Source of the DNA: an uncultured Thermoanaerobaculia bacterium
GTDB taxonomy: Bacteria > Acidobacteriota > Thermoanaerobaculia > Multivoradales > Multivoraceae
Assembly: GCA_951812325.1 (NCBI GenBank)
Contig: OX638294.1
Location: 3,324,859-3,388,858, forward strand
Direction: 5' to 3'
Length of the DNA: 64,000 nt
Of this stretch, positions 10,123 to 20,253 are shown one piece after another. The notes beneath the pieces were generated by a model that worked only from the letters and a program-made list of their open reading frames with translations, was not told where the DNA came from and ran no database searches. The translations under genes and the position numbers were made by a program. Position 1 is the first letter of the stretch, and every line of letters begins with the position of its first letter.

Positions 10123-10635
10123 ATGAGCGACATCAGGGTGGGGATCGTGATGGGCAGCGATTCGGACTGGCCGACGATGAAGAAGGCGGCGAAGGTCTGC
10201 GCCGAATTCGGCGTCGGCTGCGAATCCCGGGTTCTCTCGGCTCACCGGACACCGGGGGAGACGACCGCGTGGGCCGAGGGCGCGGCGGAGCGCGGCATCG
10301 GCGTGCTGATCGCCGGCGCCGGCGTCGCCGCGGCGCTCCCGGGTGTCGTGGCGGCCGCGACGACCCTGCCGGTGGTCGGCGTCCCGGTGGCGAGCGGTCC
10401 GCTGAACGGCGTCGACGCCCTGCTGGCGATCGTGCAGATGCCCCCGGGCATCCCCGTCGCGACGGTGGGCGTGAACCGGGCCGACAACGCGGCGCTGCTG
10501 GCGCTTCAGATTCTCGGGCTGGGGGACCCGGATCTTGCCGCTGCCGTGGCCGATCATCGGCGCCGGATGGGCGAGAGCGTGGCGGCGGCCGACGAGCGTG
10601 TGCGGCGGGACTCCGAATCGCTGGAGAGCGGATGA
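10123..10635 (+). CDS. purE: 5-(carboxyamino)imidazole ribonucleotide mutase
   Basis: 170 residues, normal class I PurE length; interconverts N5-CAIR and CAIR in purine synthesis. Seen: [14 protein letters not shown] at the start, LSAHRTP with the catalytic His, [23 protein letters not shown] and [12 protein letters not shown]. The usual AAHLPG His is Ala here, a small departure. ATG 10123 sits just before the first strand. The 3' end overlaps the ATG of rpiB by four bases (ATGA). Confidence 0.96.
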   Translation: MSDIRVGIVMGSDSDWPTMKKAAKVCAEFGVGCESRVLSAHRTPGETTAWAEGAAERGIGVLIAGAGVAAALPGVVAAATTLPVVGVPVASGPLNGVDALLAIVQMPPGIPVATVGVNRADNAALLALQILGLGDPDLAAAVADHRRRMGESVAAADERVRRDSESLESG

Positions 10636-11069
10636 AATTCGCGCTCGGCGCCGACCACGCCGGGGTCGGGTTGAAGAGCCGCCTGGGCGGGCTTCTGCAC
10701 GCCCGCGGCATCGAGATCGTCGACTTCGGCGCCGAGGAATCGACCCCTGTCGACTACCCCGACAAGGCGGCGGCGGTGGCGCGGGCCGTGGCCTCGGGCG
10801 AGGCCGACCGCGGCCTGCTGGTGTGCGGCACCGGAGTCGGCATGGCGATGTCGGCGAACCGCTTCGCCGGCGTCCGGGCGGTCAACCCGAGCGACAGCTA
10901 CACGACGCGGATGGCCCGCGCCCACAACGACGCGAACGTCCTGGCCCTCGGCGCCCGCGTCCTGGGCGCCGGCCGGGCCGCGGAACTGCTCGAGGTATTC
11001 CTCGACACGCCGTTCGACGGCGACCGCCACGCCGGTCGCGTCGCGAAGATCGACAGCGTCGTCGAGTAG
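10632..11069 (+). CDS. rpiB: Ribose-5-phosphate isomerase B
   Basis: 145 residues; interconverts ribose-5-phosphate and ribulose-5-phosphate. Seen: FALGADHAGVGLK at the N-terminus with the substrate-binding DH, VDYPDKA, the CGTGVGM loop with catalytic Cys, and NDANVLALGAR. Start ATG 10632 overlaps the purE stop as ATGA, so translation is probably coupled. Linking a pentose isomerase to purE fits PRPP and purine supply; rpe lies elsewhere in the window. Confidence 0.96.
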   Translation: MKFALGADHAGVGLKSRLGGLLHARGIEIVDFGAEESTPVDYPDKAAAVARAVASGEADRGLLVCGTGVGMAMSANRFAGVRAVNPSDSYTTRMARAHNDANVLALGARVLGAGRAAELLEVFLDTPFDGDRHAGRVAKIDSVVE

Positions 11070-11096
11070 CACTGGCACTCGCGGCGAAGCCGGGCT

Positions 11097-12443
11097 TCAA
11101 CCGCGGTAACCGGTCACCAGGTCGCGTGCGGCTGCCGGCACGCCGCAACGGGCCCGCAGGGCGGCTCGGACCTCGCCGACCAGGTAGAGCGAGCCGGTCA
11201 CGACCAGGGTGCGGGGCGGATTCGCGGGTGCGCCCAGGCATCGATCAAGCGCGCTTGCCGCGTCGGGGTCGACGACAGCGCGACAGTTCCCGAGGAGCGG
11301 CAGGAGCGTTTCGGGTGACGCGGCCCGCCGATGGTCGGGCGCCGTCAGGACGATCCGGTTGGCTCGTTCGGCCAACCGGGACAGGCAGCGTTCCGGTTGC
11401 TTGTCGGTCAGGGCGCCGTACAGAAGATCGAACTCGACGCCGGTCTCGTCCAGGTAGGAGCGAAGGGCCGCGGCGCCGGCCGGGTTGTGGGCCGCGTCGA
11501 AGAGCACGCGGCGGGAAGCGGCTTCGACTTCGATCTCGACCCACTCCAGGCGGCCGGGCCAGTGGACCGCCTCGAGTCCCCGTCTGGCGGCCGCGGGGTC
11601 GAGGCGGCGGCCGGAGAGAGCGCAGAACTCCTCCGCCGCGCGCAATGCCAGGGCGAGATTCGCGAGCTGGTGGCCGCCGGCGAGGGGAGCGCGGAACCGG
11701 TACTTCGCCTGCGGAGTGGTCAACGAGAGATGCGCCGAGGGTTCCGCGGGACGGCGGCGGTCGACTTCGGCGGCGGCGTGGACGAGTCGGGCGCCGCACA
11801 CCGCGGCGCAGCGGTTCAGTTCACGCTCGACGTCGGACCTGCAGGGCCCCGCGAGACACGTGCGGCCCGGCCGCATGACGCCGGCCTTCTCGCCGGCGAT
11901 CGAGGTCAGCGTCCAGCCGAGTTGCCGGGCGTGGTCGCGGGCGACCTGGGTGATCACGGAGAGCACGGGCGCCGACACGTTGGTCGCGTCGAGGCGGCCG
12001 CCGAGGCCGACCTCGAAGACGGCCGCATCGACGCCCCGGGCCGCGAAGTGGAGCCAGGCCGCCGCGGTCAGGCTCTCGAAGTAGGTGGGGGGCGCGGAAC
12101 CGGCCGCATCCAGGACGCGGCGGAGCCGGGATCCGAGTTCGGCCTCGGTGATCGCCTCGCCGTCGATGCGCAGGCGCTCCTCCACGTGCTCGAGGTGGGG
12201 CGAGGTGTACAGGCCGCAGCGGAAGCCGGCGGCGGTCAGAAGCGATGCCAGAGCGGCGCTGGTCGAGCCCTTGCCGTTGGTGCCCGCGACCAGGATCGCG
12301 GGTATCGCCTGCTGGGGATCGCCCAGGGCGCCGAGCAGGCCGCGGATCGCGTCGAGGCCGAGCTTCTGGCCCCACACTTCGAGCCGGTCGAGGATCTCCC
12401 GGGCCGAAGGTGTGGTCTGGCCGGTCACGTGGCGGCGGAGCAT
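11097..12443 (-). CDS. folC: Bifunctional folylpolyglutamate synthase/dihydrofolate synthase
   Basis: 448 residues of the Mur-ligase-like FolC family; adds glutamate to dihydropteroate or folate with ATP. Seen: VAGTNGKGSTSAALAS (P-loop) near residue 52, LYTSPHLEHVEERLRIDG (omega/substrate loop), FEVGLGGRLDATN and the C-terminal LFDAAHNPAGAAALRSYL. Length is normal. The gene converges on rpiB with only 27 bases between stops and is divergent from yebC, with about 85 bases shared upstream. Confidence 0.95.
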   Translation of the reverse strand: MLRRHVTGQTTPSAREILDRLEVWGQKLGLDAIRGLLGALGDPQQAIPAILVAGTNGKGSTSAALASLLTAAGFRCGLYTSPHLEHVEERLRIDGEAITEAELGSRLRRVLDAAGSAPPTYFESLTAAAWLHFAARGVDAAVFEVGLGGRLDATNVSAPVLSVITQVARDHARQLGWTLTSIAGEKAGVMRPGRTCLAGPCRSDVERELNRCAAVCGARLVHAAAEVDRRRPAEPSAHLSLTTPQAKYRFRAPLAGGHQLANLALALRAAEEFCALSGRRLDPAAARRGLEAVHWPGRLEWVEIEVEAASRRVLFDAAHNPAGAAALRSYLDETGVEFDLLYGALTDKQPERCLSRLAERANRIVLTAPDHRRAASPETLLPLLGNCRAVVDPDAASALDRCLGAPANPPRTLVVTGSLYLVGEVRAALRARCGVPAAARDLVTGYRG

Positions 12444-12528
12444 AACGCCGCCCGAGCTCCGGCGCCGGCGGCGGGACGTCGGCGGGACATCGGCCGGACA
12501 TGCGGTCTGGCGCTAGACTGGGCGTCTC

Positions 12529-13293
12529 ATGTCCGGTCACAGCAAGTGGAGCACGATCAAGCACAAGAAGGCGGCGCAGGACGCCAAACGCAGCAAGGTC
12601 TTCACCCGCATCCTCAAGGAGGTGGTCGTGGCGGCCCGGCTCGGCGGCGGCGACCCGGCCGGCAATCCCAGGCTGCGCCACGCGCTCTCGGAGGCCAAGG
12701 CCCACAACGTGCCCGGGGACAACATCGACCGGGCGATCAGGAAGGGGACCGGGGAACTCGAGGGCGTGTCCTACGAGGAGGTCGCCTACGAGGGTTACGG
12801 TCCCGGCGGTGTCGCGGTCCTGGTCGAGACGCTGACCGACAACCGCAATCGGACCGTGTCCGAGGTGCGGCATCTGTTCGCGAAGCATGGCGGGAACCTC
12901 GGCGAGAACGGCTGTGTCGCCTGGATGTTCCGGCGGCGGGGGTTCTTCGCCTTCGACCGCGCCGCGATGGAGGGGGCCGGGGTCGATGAAGAGGCGCTGG
13001 TCGAACTGGCGCTGGAGCTCGAAGCCGAGGACTTCTCGGTCGAGAAGGAGGGCTACAACGTCTATACCTCGGTCGAGACCTTTCATGCGACCAGGGACGA
13101 GGTCGAGGCGCGCGGTCTGTCCGCGACCGTCGCGCAACTCACGATGGAACCCCGGAACGTGGTTCAGGTCGACGAAGGGCGAGCGGGTCCGCTCATGCGT
13201 CTGATCGACGCGCTGGAGGACCAGGACGACGTGCAGCACGTCTGGGCCAACTTCGACCTGGACGACGAGTTGCTGGATCGGCTGGCGTCCTGA
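12529..13293 (+). CDS. yebC: YebC/PmpR-family protein
   Basis: 254 residues. Seen: the family signature MSGHSKWSTIKHKKAAQDAKRS at the very N-terminus, GGGDPAGNPRLRHALSEAK, YEGYGPGGVAVLVE and a C-terminal domain ending in a conserved WANFDL strand. YebC members have been described as transcription regulators and more recently as ribosome-associated factors easing stalling. It precedes ruvC, the order seen in many bacteria. Its TGA overlaps a CTG that appears to start ruvC. Confidence 0.95.
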   Translation: MSGHSKWSTIKHKKAAQDAKRSKVFTRILKEVVVAARLGGGDPAGNPRLRHALSEAKAHNVPGDNIDRAIRKGTGELEGVSYEEVAYEGYGPGGVAVLVETLTDNRNRTVSEVRHLFAKHGGNLGENGCVAWMFRRRGFFAFDRAAMEGAGVDEEALVELALELEAEDFSVEKEGYNVYTSVETFHATRDEVEARGLSATVAQLTMEPRNVVQVDEGRAGPLMRLIDALEDQDDVQHVWANFDLDDELLDRLAS

Positions 13294-13796
13294 TCGTCGT
13301 CGGTCTGGACCCGGGCAGCCGCTACACCGGCTACGGCGTGGTGGAGCAGGAGGGGTCGCGGCTCAGGGAATTGGACTCGGGCCGGATTGCGCTCGTGTCC
13401 GAGCCGGGTCCGGCGGCACGGATGGCTCGCCTGGCGGAGGGCGTCGAGCAGGCCCTCGACCGTTGGCAGCCCGCCGCCGCCGCCCTCGAGACCCTGTTTC
13501 ACGGACGCAACAGCCGCTCGCTGATCGCGCTCTCCCAGGCCCGGGGGGTCATCCTCTCCGTGCTGGGCCGGCGCGGCCTGGAGGTGCAGGAAGTGTCTCC
13601 CGCGGAAGTCAAGAAGGCCGTGTGCGGCAACGGCAGAGCCGACAAGAGCCAAGTGGCGCGCATGGTCGATGTGCTGCTCGGAACAGGGGCGGCCCGCCGC
13701 AGCGCGGACGCGTCGGATGCGCTGGCCGTCGCCATCTTCTACGTGCAGCAGCGGCCCCTGCGGAAGGCCGTGGAGGCGGCGCGGAGGGCCCGTTGA
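13290..13796 (+). CDS. ruvC: Crossover junction endodeoxyribonuclease RuvC (apparent CTG start)
   Basis: 168 residues as drawn; resolves Holliday junctions as a dimer. Seen: VVGLDPGSRYTGYGVV with the first catalytic Asp, then ALETLFHGRNSRSLIALSQARG with the second acidic residue, the DNA-contacting RADKSQVARMV and ASDALAVAI with the last Asp. No ATG, GTG or TTG lies in frame within about 60 bases before the first Asp. The nearest plausible start is CTG 13290, which overlaps the yebC stop as CTGA. The first GTG (13338) would delete the catalytic Asp. Either a CTG start coupled to yebC termination or a sequence error explains this. Confidence 0.85.
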   Translation: MIVVGLDPGSRYTGYGVVEQEGSRLRELDSGRIALVSEPGPAARMARLAEGVEQALDRWQPAAAALETLFHGRNSRSLIALSQARGVILSVLGRRGLEVQEVSPAEVKKAVCGNGRADKSQVARMVDVLLGTGAARRSADASDALAVAIFYVQQRPLRKAVEAARRAR

Positions 13797-13864
13797 GCCT
13801 CTCGGCGGAGACGCGGACCGGCCTCGGGTTCGGGCCCGGGAGTTCCACTGCCGCGAGCGTGTGC

Positions 13865-13870
13865 TATATT
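13865..13870 (+). promoter_or_regulatory. Possible -10 box before the Ton operon
   Basis: TATATT lies about 140 bases upstream of the exbB start in otherwise GC-rich DNA. No convincing -35 hexamer is found 16-18 bases upstream. A weak hairpin (ACCCCT/AGGGGT, about 13898-13917) follows in the leader. Confidence 0.25.
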
Positions 13871-14007
13871 GCTTGACCGTCCCAAGGTGAGCCAGCACCC
13901 CTCCAGGTGTAGGGGTCACCGTGAGTCCAGAATCGCGTCCGCTGATGGCGGGCGGTTCAACCCCGGCCCGTCCCTGGCGGGCAATACAGCTCTGAGGAGG
14001 TAGCTAG

Positions 14008-14670
14008 GTGAACATTGGTGGCACGTTCTGGAAGTTGATGAACGAGGGTGGGCCCGTCATGTGGCCGTTGCTCGCATTTTCCGTCGTCGCGCTTGCGGTG
14101 GTGGGCGAACGGTTGTACGCACTGTGGCGTGCCCGGATCAACGTTCACGAGTTCCTCCCCAAGGTGCGGAAGGCGCTGGTGGTCAACCGGTCGATCCGCG
14201 ACGCGGTCAAGGTCTGCGAGGAGTACCGGGGTCCGGTCGCCTCGATCCTCAAGGCCGGTCTGATGAAGTACGGCCAGCCCAAGGAAGAGGTGGAGAAGAC
14301 GATCGAGAACGCGGCGCTGTTCGAGATGGGCCGCCTCGAGCGGGGTCTCGCCGTCCTGGCGACCACCGCCAACGTCGCGCCGCTGCTCGGCTTCTTCGGC
14401 ACGGTGACCGGCATGATGGCCGGTTTCGACGCCCTCGCGGCGCAGGGTCTCTCGAATCCGGGCGCGGTCGCCACGGGCATCAAGGAGGCCCTGACGACGA
14501 CCGCCGGCGGTCTCGCGGTCGCGATTCCGACCCAGCTCGCCTACAACTACTTCATGAGCCGGATCAACAAGTTCGTGCGCGACATCGAGACCGCGGCGAA
14601 CATGCTGCTCGAGACGTTCGGCGAGATGGAGCGCAGCGGCATTTCACCCGACAGTGGCGAAGGCAGCTAG
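14008..14670 (+). CDS. exbB: MotA/TolQ/ExbB proton channel family protein
   Basis: 220 residues, inner-membrane stator that uses proton flow to drive TonB. Three hydrophobic segments are visible near residues 17-35 (VMWPLLAFSVVALAVV), 118-140 (VAPLLGFFGTVTGMMAGF) and 155-180 (GGLAVAIPTQLAYNYF). The Gly-rich GFFGTVTGM and the TTTAGGLAVAIP segment are family hallmarks. Start GTG 14008 has GAGGAGG about 9 bases upstream, the best SD in this region. It heads a five-gene operon with two exbD genes, tonB and a TPR gene. Confidence 0.93.
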   Translation: MNIGGTFWKLMNEGGPVMWPLLAFSVVALAVVGERLYALWRARINVHEFLPKVRKALVVNRSIRDAVKVCEEYRGPVASILKAGLMKYGQPKEEVEKTIENAALFEMGRLERGLAVLATTANVAPLLGFFGTVTGMMAGFDALAAQGLSNPGAVATGIKEALTTTAGGLAVAIPTQLAYNYFMSRINKFVRDIETAANMLLETFGEMERSGISPDSGEGS

Positions 14671-14703
14671 ACTTCCTTCGGTTCCCGAGGCGAGGGCAAC
14701 GAC

Positions 14704-15132
14704 ATGAAGCTCAAGGCATCCATCGAGCACAAGCCGAACATCCCGACGGCCTCCATGGCCGACATCGCCTTCCTGTTGATCATCTTCTTCATGCTGACGA
14801 TCACCTTCGAGGTCGACAAGACCCAGGTGACGCTGCCGAAGACGACCCTCAGGAACGAGATCCCGAAGAAGGCCGCCTACGTGTCCATCGATCCGGATGG
14901 GCGCATCCGCCAGTCCGACGGCAACGACCAGAGTGCCCTGGTCAGTGGGCCCGAGGACGTGCTCTCGATGGCCGCGACCGCGATTTCGTCCGATCCGAGC
15001 AAGACCTTCGTGGTCAAGGCCGACGGCGGCGTGCCATGGGAAAAGGTGGACCAGGTGCTGGACGCTCTGAAACGGGCCAAGGTGCGTGATCTCCGCCTGC
15101 TGTCCGACCAGCGGACGGTCGACGATTACTGA
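14704..15132 (+). CDS. exbD: ExbD/TolR-family biopolymer transport protein (first copy)
   Basis: 142 residues with one N-terminal membrane anchor. Seen: NIPTASMADIAFLLIIFFML, with the membrane Asp that carries protons in ExbD/TolR, followed by a periplasmic domain ending in VLDALKRAKVRDLRLL. It lies 33 bases after exbB. With the second exbD copy it suggests a stator built from two ExbD types, as known in some Bacteroidota and Acidobacteriota. Confidence 0.92.
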   Translation: MKLKASIEHKPNIPTASMADIAFLLIIFFMLTITFEVDKTQVTLPKTTLRNEIPKKAAYVSIDPDGRIRQSDGNDQSALVSGPEDVLSMAATAISSDPSKTFVVKADGGVPWEKVDQVLDALKRAKVRDLRLLSDQRTVDDY

Positions 15133-15138
15133 CGGCAT

Positions 15139-15167
15139 GGTTTCTGACGACACGGTTTCTGACGACA
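15139..15167 (+). repeat. Two tandem 14-base direct repeats between exbD genes
   Basis: GGTTTCTGACGACA occurs at 15139-15152 and again at 15154-15167, a 15-base period, just after the first exbD stop. It looks like a local slippage duplication in the spacer. Confidence 0.7.
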
Positions 15168-15222
15168 TGGCGCGTTTCGTGAGACTGACGGTAAACCTGA
15201 CGCGACGGGATGGAGGCTTGAG

Positions 15223-15660
15223 ATGAGGATCGAACGTGACCGCCCGGACGATGAGATTCCGACTTCGTCCATGGCCGATATCGCCTTTCTGCTGATCGTC
15301 TTCTTCATGGTGACGACCACCTTCACGGCCACCCGCGGGTTGGACTTCGCGTTGCCGGAGGACGACGACAACCCGCCGGTCATCGAGAAGGAGGAGTCGG
15401 TGCTGATCGAGATCTTCCCGGGCGGGGCTCTGGTCGTGGACCAGAACCCGATGGAGCTCAGCGAGATCATCGAGTACCTGAAGCCGAAGCTGGAACGGAA
15501 TCCGAAGAAGCCCGTCATCATCCGGCCGGATGTTGCGACGGAGTACAAGCACATGGTTCAGGTGTACGACGAGTTGCGCCAGGGCGAGGAGCATGGGCTG
15601 CAGGAGCCGATCAACATCTCCGTGCCGACGCAGCGGGAGATTCAGAGCTTCTGGTACTAG
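15223..15660 (+). CDS. exbD: ExbD/TolR-family biopolymer transport protein (second copy)
   Basis: 145 residues. Seen: DDEIPTSSMADIAFLLIVFF, the same proton-carrying Asp motif, then ATRGLDFALPEDDD and a periplasmic domain with PVIIRPDVATEYKHMVQVYDELR. It differs clearly from the first copy outside the membrane segment, so it is a diverged paralogue, not a recent duplicate. Start ATG 15223 has GGAGG about 8 bases upstream. Confidence 0.92.
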   Translation: MRIERDRPDDEIPTSSMADIAFLLIVFFMVTTTFTATRGLDFALPEDDDNPPVIEKEESVLIEIFPGGALVVDQNPMELSEIIEYLKPKLERNPKKPVIIRPDVATEYKHMVQVYDELRQGEEHGLQEPINISVPTQREIQSFWY

Positions 15661-15755
15661 CCTGAGGCGCATGCCGGAATACGACGGAACCCGAAGCAGA
15701 TTGCAGACCGTACCCGCAAACCACGAGTCCAAGCGAACAACGAGGAGGTACCCCG

Positions 15756-16514
15756 ATGAGTGAAGAGAACCTCGAAGCGGCTGAGTCCCCGGCTGCCGAC
15801 TCCCCGGCCGAAGGGCCACAGGCTGAAGAAGCTGGCGCGCTGACGTCAGCGGAGCAGGGCTTCCTGACCTACGTCGAGGAAACCCGGGAGGACAACAAGA
15901 CCTTCCGCTACTCGTTCGGGCTCGCGGTGCTGCTGCACGTGGTCCTGCTTTGGATCCAGCTGCCCGATCTCTACGGCGAGGAGATAGCGCCGCCGCCGAC
16001 GCCCAAGGTCTTCGTCGTGCAGCAGGTGCGCTTCAAGCCGCCGCCGCCGGAAGTCGAGCAGCAGATCCCCAAGCCCAAGTCGAAGAAGGTGCCGATTCCC
16101 GATCCGACGCCCGATGAGCCGGAACCCATCCGCATCGACGAGCCCGACGAGATCGATATTCCGCAGGTCGATGATCTGGACCTGTTCGAGTTGCCCGACG
16201 CTCCGCCTCCGCCGGAACCCGAGGGCCCGATCTGGGTCACCGGCGACGTGACGGACCCCGAGAAGCTCAATGCGGTCAATCCCCAGTACACGGAGATTGC
16301 GCGCAAGGCGCGGATCCAGGGTGTCGTCGTTCTCCAGGCCACGATCGACAAGAACGGCGACATCACGGACGTCAAGGTGCTCAAGGGCCTGGCGATGGGC
16401 CTCAGCGAGGCCGCCGTGGCGGCCGTCACGCAGTGGAAGTTCAAGCCGGCGACCCTGAACGGCAAGCCGGTCGCCGTCTACTACAACCTGACCGTCAACT
16501 TCCAGCTCCAGTAG
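15756..16514 (+). CDS. tonB: Energy transducer TonB
   Basis: 252 residues. An acidic cytoplasmic N-terminus of about 50 residues precedes one membrane segment (FGLAVLLHVVLLWIQL, about residues 52-67). A proline-rich periplasmic linker (PPPEVEQQIPKPKSKKVPIP and PPPPEPEGP) follows, then a C-terminal TonB domain from NPQYTEIARKARIQGVVVLQ to QWKFKPATLNGKPV. It transmits ExbB/ExbD energy to outer-membrane receptors. GAGGAGG upstream of ATG 15756 is a strong SD. The long acidic N-terminus is unusual for E. coli TonB but common in this TonB subfamily. Confidence 0.94.
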   Translation: MSEENLEAAESPAADSPAEGPQAEEAGALTSAEQGFLTYVEETREDNKTFRYSFGLAVLLHVVLLWIQLPDLYGEEIAPPPTPKVFVVQQVRFKPPPPEVEQQIPKPKSKKVPIPDPTPDEPEPIRIDEPDEIDIPQVDDLDLFELPDAPPPPEPEGPIWVTGDVTDPEKLNAVNPQYTEIARKARIQGVVVLQATIDKNGDITDVKVLKGLAMGLSEAAVAAVTQWKFKPATLNGKPVAVYYNLTVNFQLQ

Positions 16515-16654
16515 GATTTCAGCCGGCGCCGGGGGCCGGACAGGCGCTTGCGCCGCTTTCGTCCCTCGTCGTCAAACGAACCTGACCCGACCGTCAACTT
16601 CCGAGACCACCAGCCGGGAGCATCTGGCTCGCGGGTGAAGGAGGCCTGATAGAG

Positions 16655-17833
16655 ATGACCAGCAGCCGATCTGTTTTCGCCCTGGCAATGGCAATTCTGG
16701 TGCTCGGCGCGTCAGTCGCAGCTGCCGGATGGGATGAGGGAGTCGCTGCCTTCAAGGCCGGCAACTACGCCCAGGCGATCGCCGAGTTTCAGCAGTTCGT
16801 CGAGGAGAGGACCGACGAAGAGGCGCTGGTCGTGGGGTACCAGATGCTGGCCCGGTCCCTGCTGCGGGGCGGCAAGGCCAAGGAAGCGGTCGCGGCGTTC
16901 CGGAAGCACCTCGAGTTGAAGCCTGGCGACACGGGAAGCCAGATCGGCCTGGGGCAGGCGTACTACCAGGCTGGCATGCCCAGGGAATGCGTGGCGACGT
17001 TGAACCGGCTGAACGTCGGCAGCCTCGCGGAGCCGCACCAGATTCAGGTGTACCAGATGCGCAGCGCGAGCCAGGCGAGGCTCGGAAACACGCGTGGCGC
17101 GGCCGCCGACCTGGGCAGGGTCGCGGACCTGAAGGGGGATGCGAAGTCGCGGTTCGAGTACGGTCGGATGCTGCAGAACGACGCGCAGCTCGACGCGGCA
17201 ATCGCCGCCTTCAACCGGGCCGTGTCGATGGACGGCAGCCAGGCGGAGTGGAAGAAGACGCTCGTCAACGCCCTGAAGATCAAGGGTCGGAGCACACAGG
17301 GCTCGGCCAAGACCGGCATCTACGCCAGCGCCGAGAATGTCGCTCGGAGCCTCGTGGCGAGCAGCCCCTCCTTCGACAACCTCCTCCTTCTGGGCGAAGT
17401 GCAGTTGGGCGGCAAGAGCTACGATGCAGCCGCGTCGACCTTTCAGCAGGCGATCTCGAAGAAGAGCAACGACTGGCATGCGCACTTCTACCTTGGGCAG
17501 GCGTTGACGGCCCTCGAGCGCTTCGGCGACGCGGAAGCACCGCTGAACACGGCGCTTCAGTTCGCTGCAGGCGATGGCGAAGAGCAGATTTGGGGCCAGC
17601 TCGGCTTCGTCTTCGAGAAGCAGAAGAAGTTCGCGATGTCGATTGACGCCTACGAGAAAGGCGACGATCCGGCTGGTGTCACCAGGGTGCGCGAAAATCA
17701 GCGGATCGAGCAGGAGAACAAGGACGCCGACGCGTACAACAGGAACATCGAAGAACTGGAGCGTCAGCGCGAGGCGCTCCGCAAGCAGCTGGAGGAACTC
17801 CCGGGGGCTGCGAACGAGCCGCCGCGTCGCTGA
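16655..17833 (+). CDS. Secreted TPR-repeat protein of the Ton operon
   Basis: 392 residues. Signal peptide at the start (VFALAMAILVLGASVAAAG), then TPR-type repeats across residues 25-350, for example GNYAQAIAEFQQFVEE, AKEAVAAFRKHLELKPGD, AQLDAAIAAFNRAVSMDGS and AASTFQQAISKK. The last 40 residues form a charged coiled coil (NIEELERQREALRKQLEEL). It follows tonB by 140 bases on the same strand. Similar TPR proteins accompany Ton/Tol operons and may scaffold the periplasmic part, but the function is not known. Confidence 0.85.
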   Translation: MTSSRSVFALAMAILVLGASVAAAGWDEGVAAFKAGNYAQAIAEFQQFVEERTDEEALVVGYQMLARSLLRGGKAKEAVAAFRKHLELKPGDTGSQIGLGQAYYQAGMPRECVATLNRLNVGSLAEPHQIQVYQMRSASQARLGNTRGAAADLGRVADLKGDAKSRFEYGRMLQNDAQLDAAIAAFNRAVSMDGSQAEWKKTLVNALKIKGRSTQGSAKTGIYASAENVARSLVASSPSFDNLLLLGEVQLGGKSYDAAASTFQQAISKKSNDWHAHFYLGQALTALERFGDAEAPLNTALQFAAGDGEEQIWGQLGFVFEKQKKFAMSIDAYEKGDDPAGVTRVRENQRIEQENKDADAYNRNIEELERQREALRKQLEELPGAANEPPRR

Positions 17834-17891
17834 CGGCCAGGCGCCTCCGGGCAGCGGGGTGAAGAGAGACCGCGTCTCCGGCCACCTGAAC

Positions 17892-17918
17892 AGGCCTGAT
17901 GCCCGCGTGGGCACAGGC

Positions 17919-17920
<2 letters not shown>
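17892..17920. terminator. Imperfect hairpin between convergent TPR gene and gatB
   Basis: AGGCCT (17892-17897) pairs with AGGCCT (17915-17920), and inside it TGCCC (17900-17904) pairs with GGGCA (17909-17913) around a GCGT loop. It lies where the two converging genes end and touches the gatB stop. No T tract follows. Confidence 0.35.
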
Positions 17921-19406
<1,486 letters not shown>

Positions 19407-19436
19407 GATGGCCGCGGCATCCTACAGCAGCTACCG

Positions 19437-20147
19437 GTGGTGAAGCCCCGGGTCGCGGCGACCATCGTTCACTGCCGCGGAGCGGTTCGGGGGGCCTTTC
19501 TGGGCGCGCAGCCCGGTACGGAGGCGCTTGGTCCGGAAGCTGCCTTCCGGGCCCTGGCGAGCCATGTCGAGGCGGCCGGGAAGGTCTCGCCCGCCTGGCT
19601 GAAGCAGTGCCACGGCGCCGAGGCGCTGCGGGCGGAGGAGCCTGGCTTCAGGGGAGAGGGCGATGCCCTGATCGTCTCGCGTCCCGGGGTCGCGGCGACC
19701 GTCTTCGTTGCCGACTGCGTACCGGTCCTCATCGCCGCCGGCGCAAGCGTCGCGGCGGTTCACGCCGGCTGGCGGGGGCTGGCGGGTGGAGTTCTCGCCT
19801 CCGCGATGCGGACCTTGCGCCGAGCCGGCGTCACCGATCCAGCCGCCGGCGAAGCCTGGATCGGGCCGGCGATCGGTCCGTGTTGCTACGAGGTGGACGA
19901 GGACGTGGCCGGCCAGGTGGCGTCTGCGAGCGGATCCGGAGTCGTCGTCCGCCGGCCGGGGCGCAAGCCGCACCTCGACCTGGCCCTGGCGGCCTCGAAG
20001 CAGCTTGGCGCGCTGGGGGTCGGCTGTACCGCGAGCTGCGTTCCCTGCGTTCGCTGCGACTCGGGCTGGTGGAGTTACCGCCGTGACGGCGCGCGCGCCG
20101 GCCGGAACTACGCCTTCATCTGGCGCGAACGGAACGGATGTCGCTGA
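19437..20147 (+). CDS. pgeF: YfiH/PgeF-family (multicopper polyphenol oxidase-like) protein
   Basis: About 236 residues. Seen: LKQCHGAEALR with one metal-site His, VADCVPVLIA with the Cys, AAVHAGWRGLAGGVL with the second His, and IGPAIGPCCYEV. These define the YfiH family, which has purine-nucleoside activity and is called peptidoglycan editing factor in some species. The start is uncertain: GTG 19437 or 19440 are the first usable codons, since the two upstream ATGs are out of frame. It is divergent from gatB. The stop lies inside the first copy of the direct repeat at 20144. Confidence 0.88.
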   Translation: MVKPRVAATIVHCRGAVRGAFLGAQPGTEALGPEAAFRALASHVEAAGKVSPAWLKQCHGAEALRAEEPGFRGEGDALIVSRPGVAATVFVADCVPVLIAAGASVAAVHAGWRGLAGGVLASAMRTLRRAGVTDPAAGEAWIGPAIGPCCYEVDEDVAGQVASASGSGVVVRRPGRKPHLDLALAASKQLGALGVGCTASCVPCVRCDSGWWSYRRDGARAGRNYAFIWRERNGCR

Positions 20148-20250
20148 CGGCCGAACCGAAGCCGGTTCCCCGTCGGACATGGTGCGCCCCGGTCGATCAG
20201 GGAAAGCGTGTCCGTCCTGACGGCCGAACCGAAGCCGGTTCCCGGTCGGA
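20144..20250. repeat. Paired direct repeat, 34 bases, period 73
   Basis: Copies at 20144-20177 and 20217-20250 share 33 of 34 bases and begin CTGACGGCCGAACCG. The first includes the pgeF stop codon. Each copy holds the small inverted repeat GAACCG/CGGTTC. The pair fills the gap between pgeF and the convergent small gene at 20254. Confidence 0.9.
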
Positions 20251-20253
20251 CCG

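Noticed and set aside
13898-13917. Hairpin ACCCCT/AGGGGT before exbB as a riboswitch
   Set aside because: Only six pairs and no known riboswitch core could be recognised.
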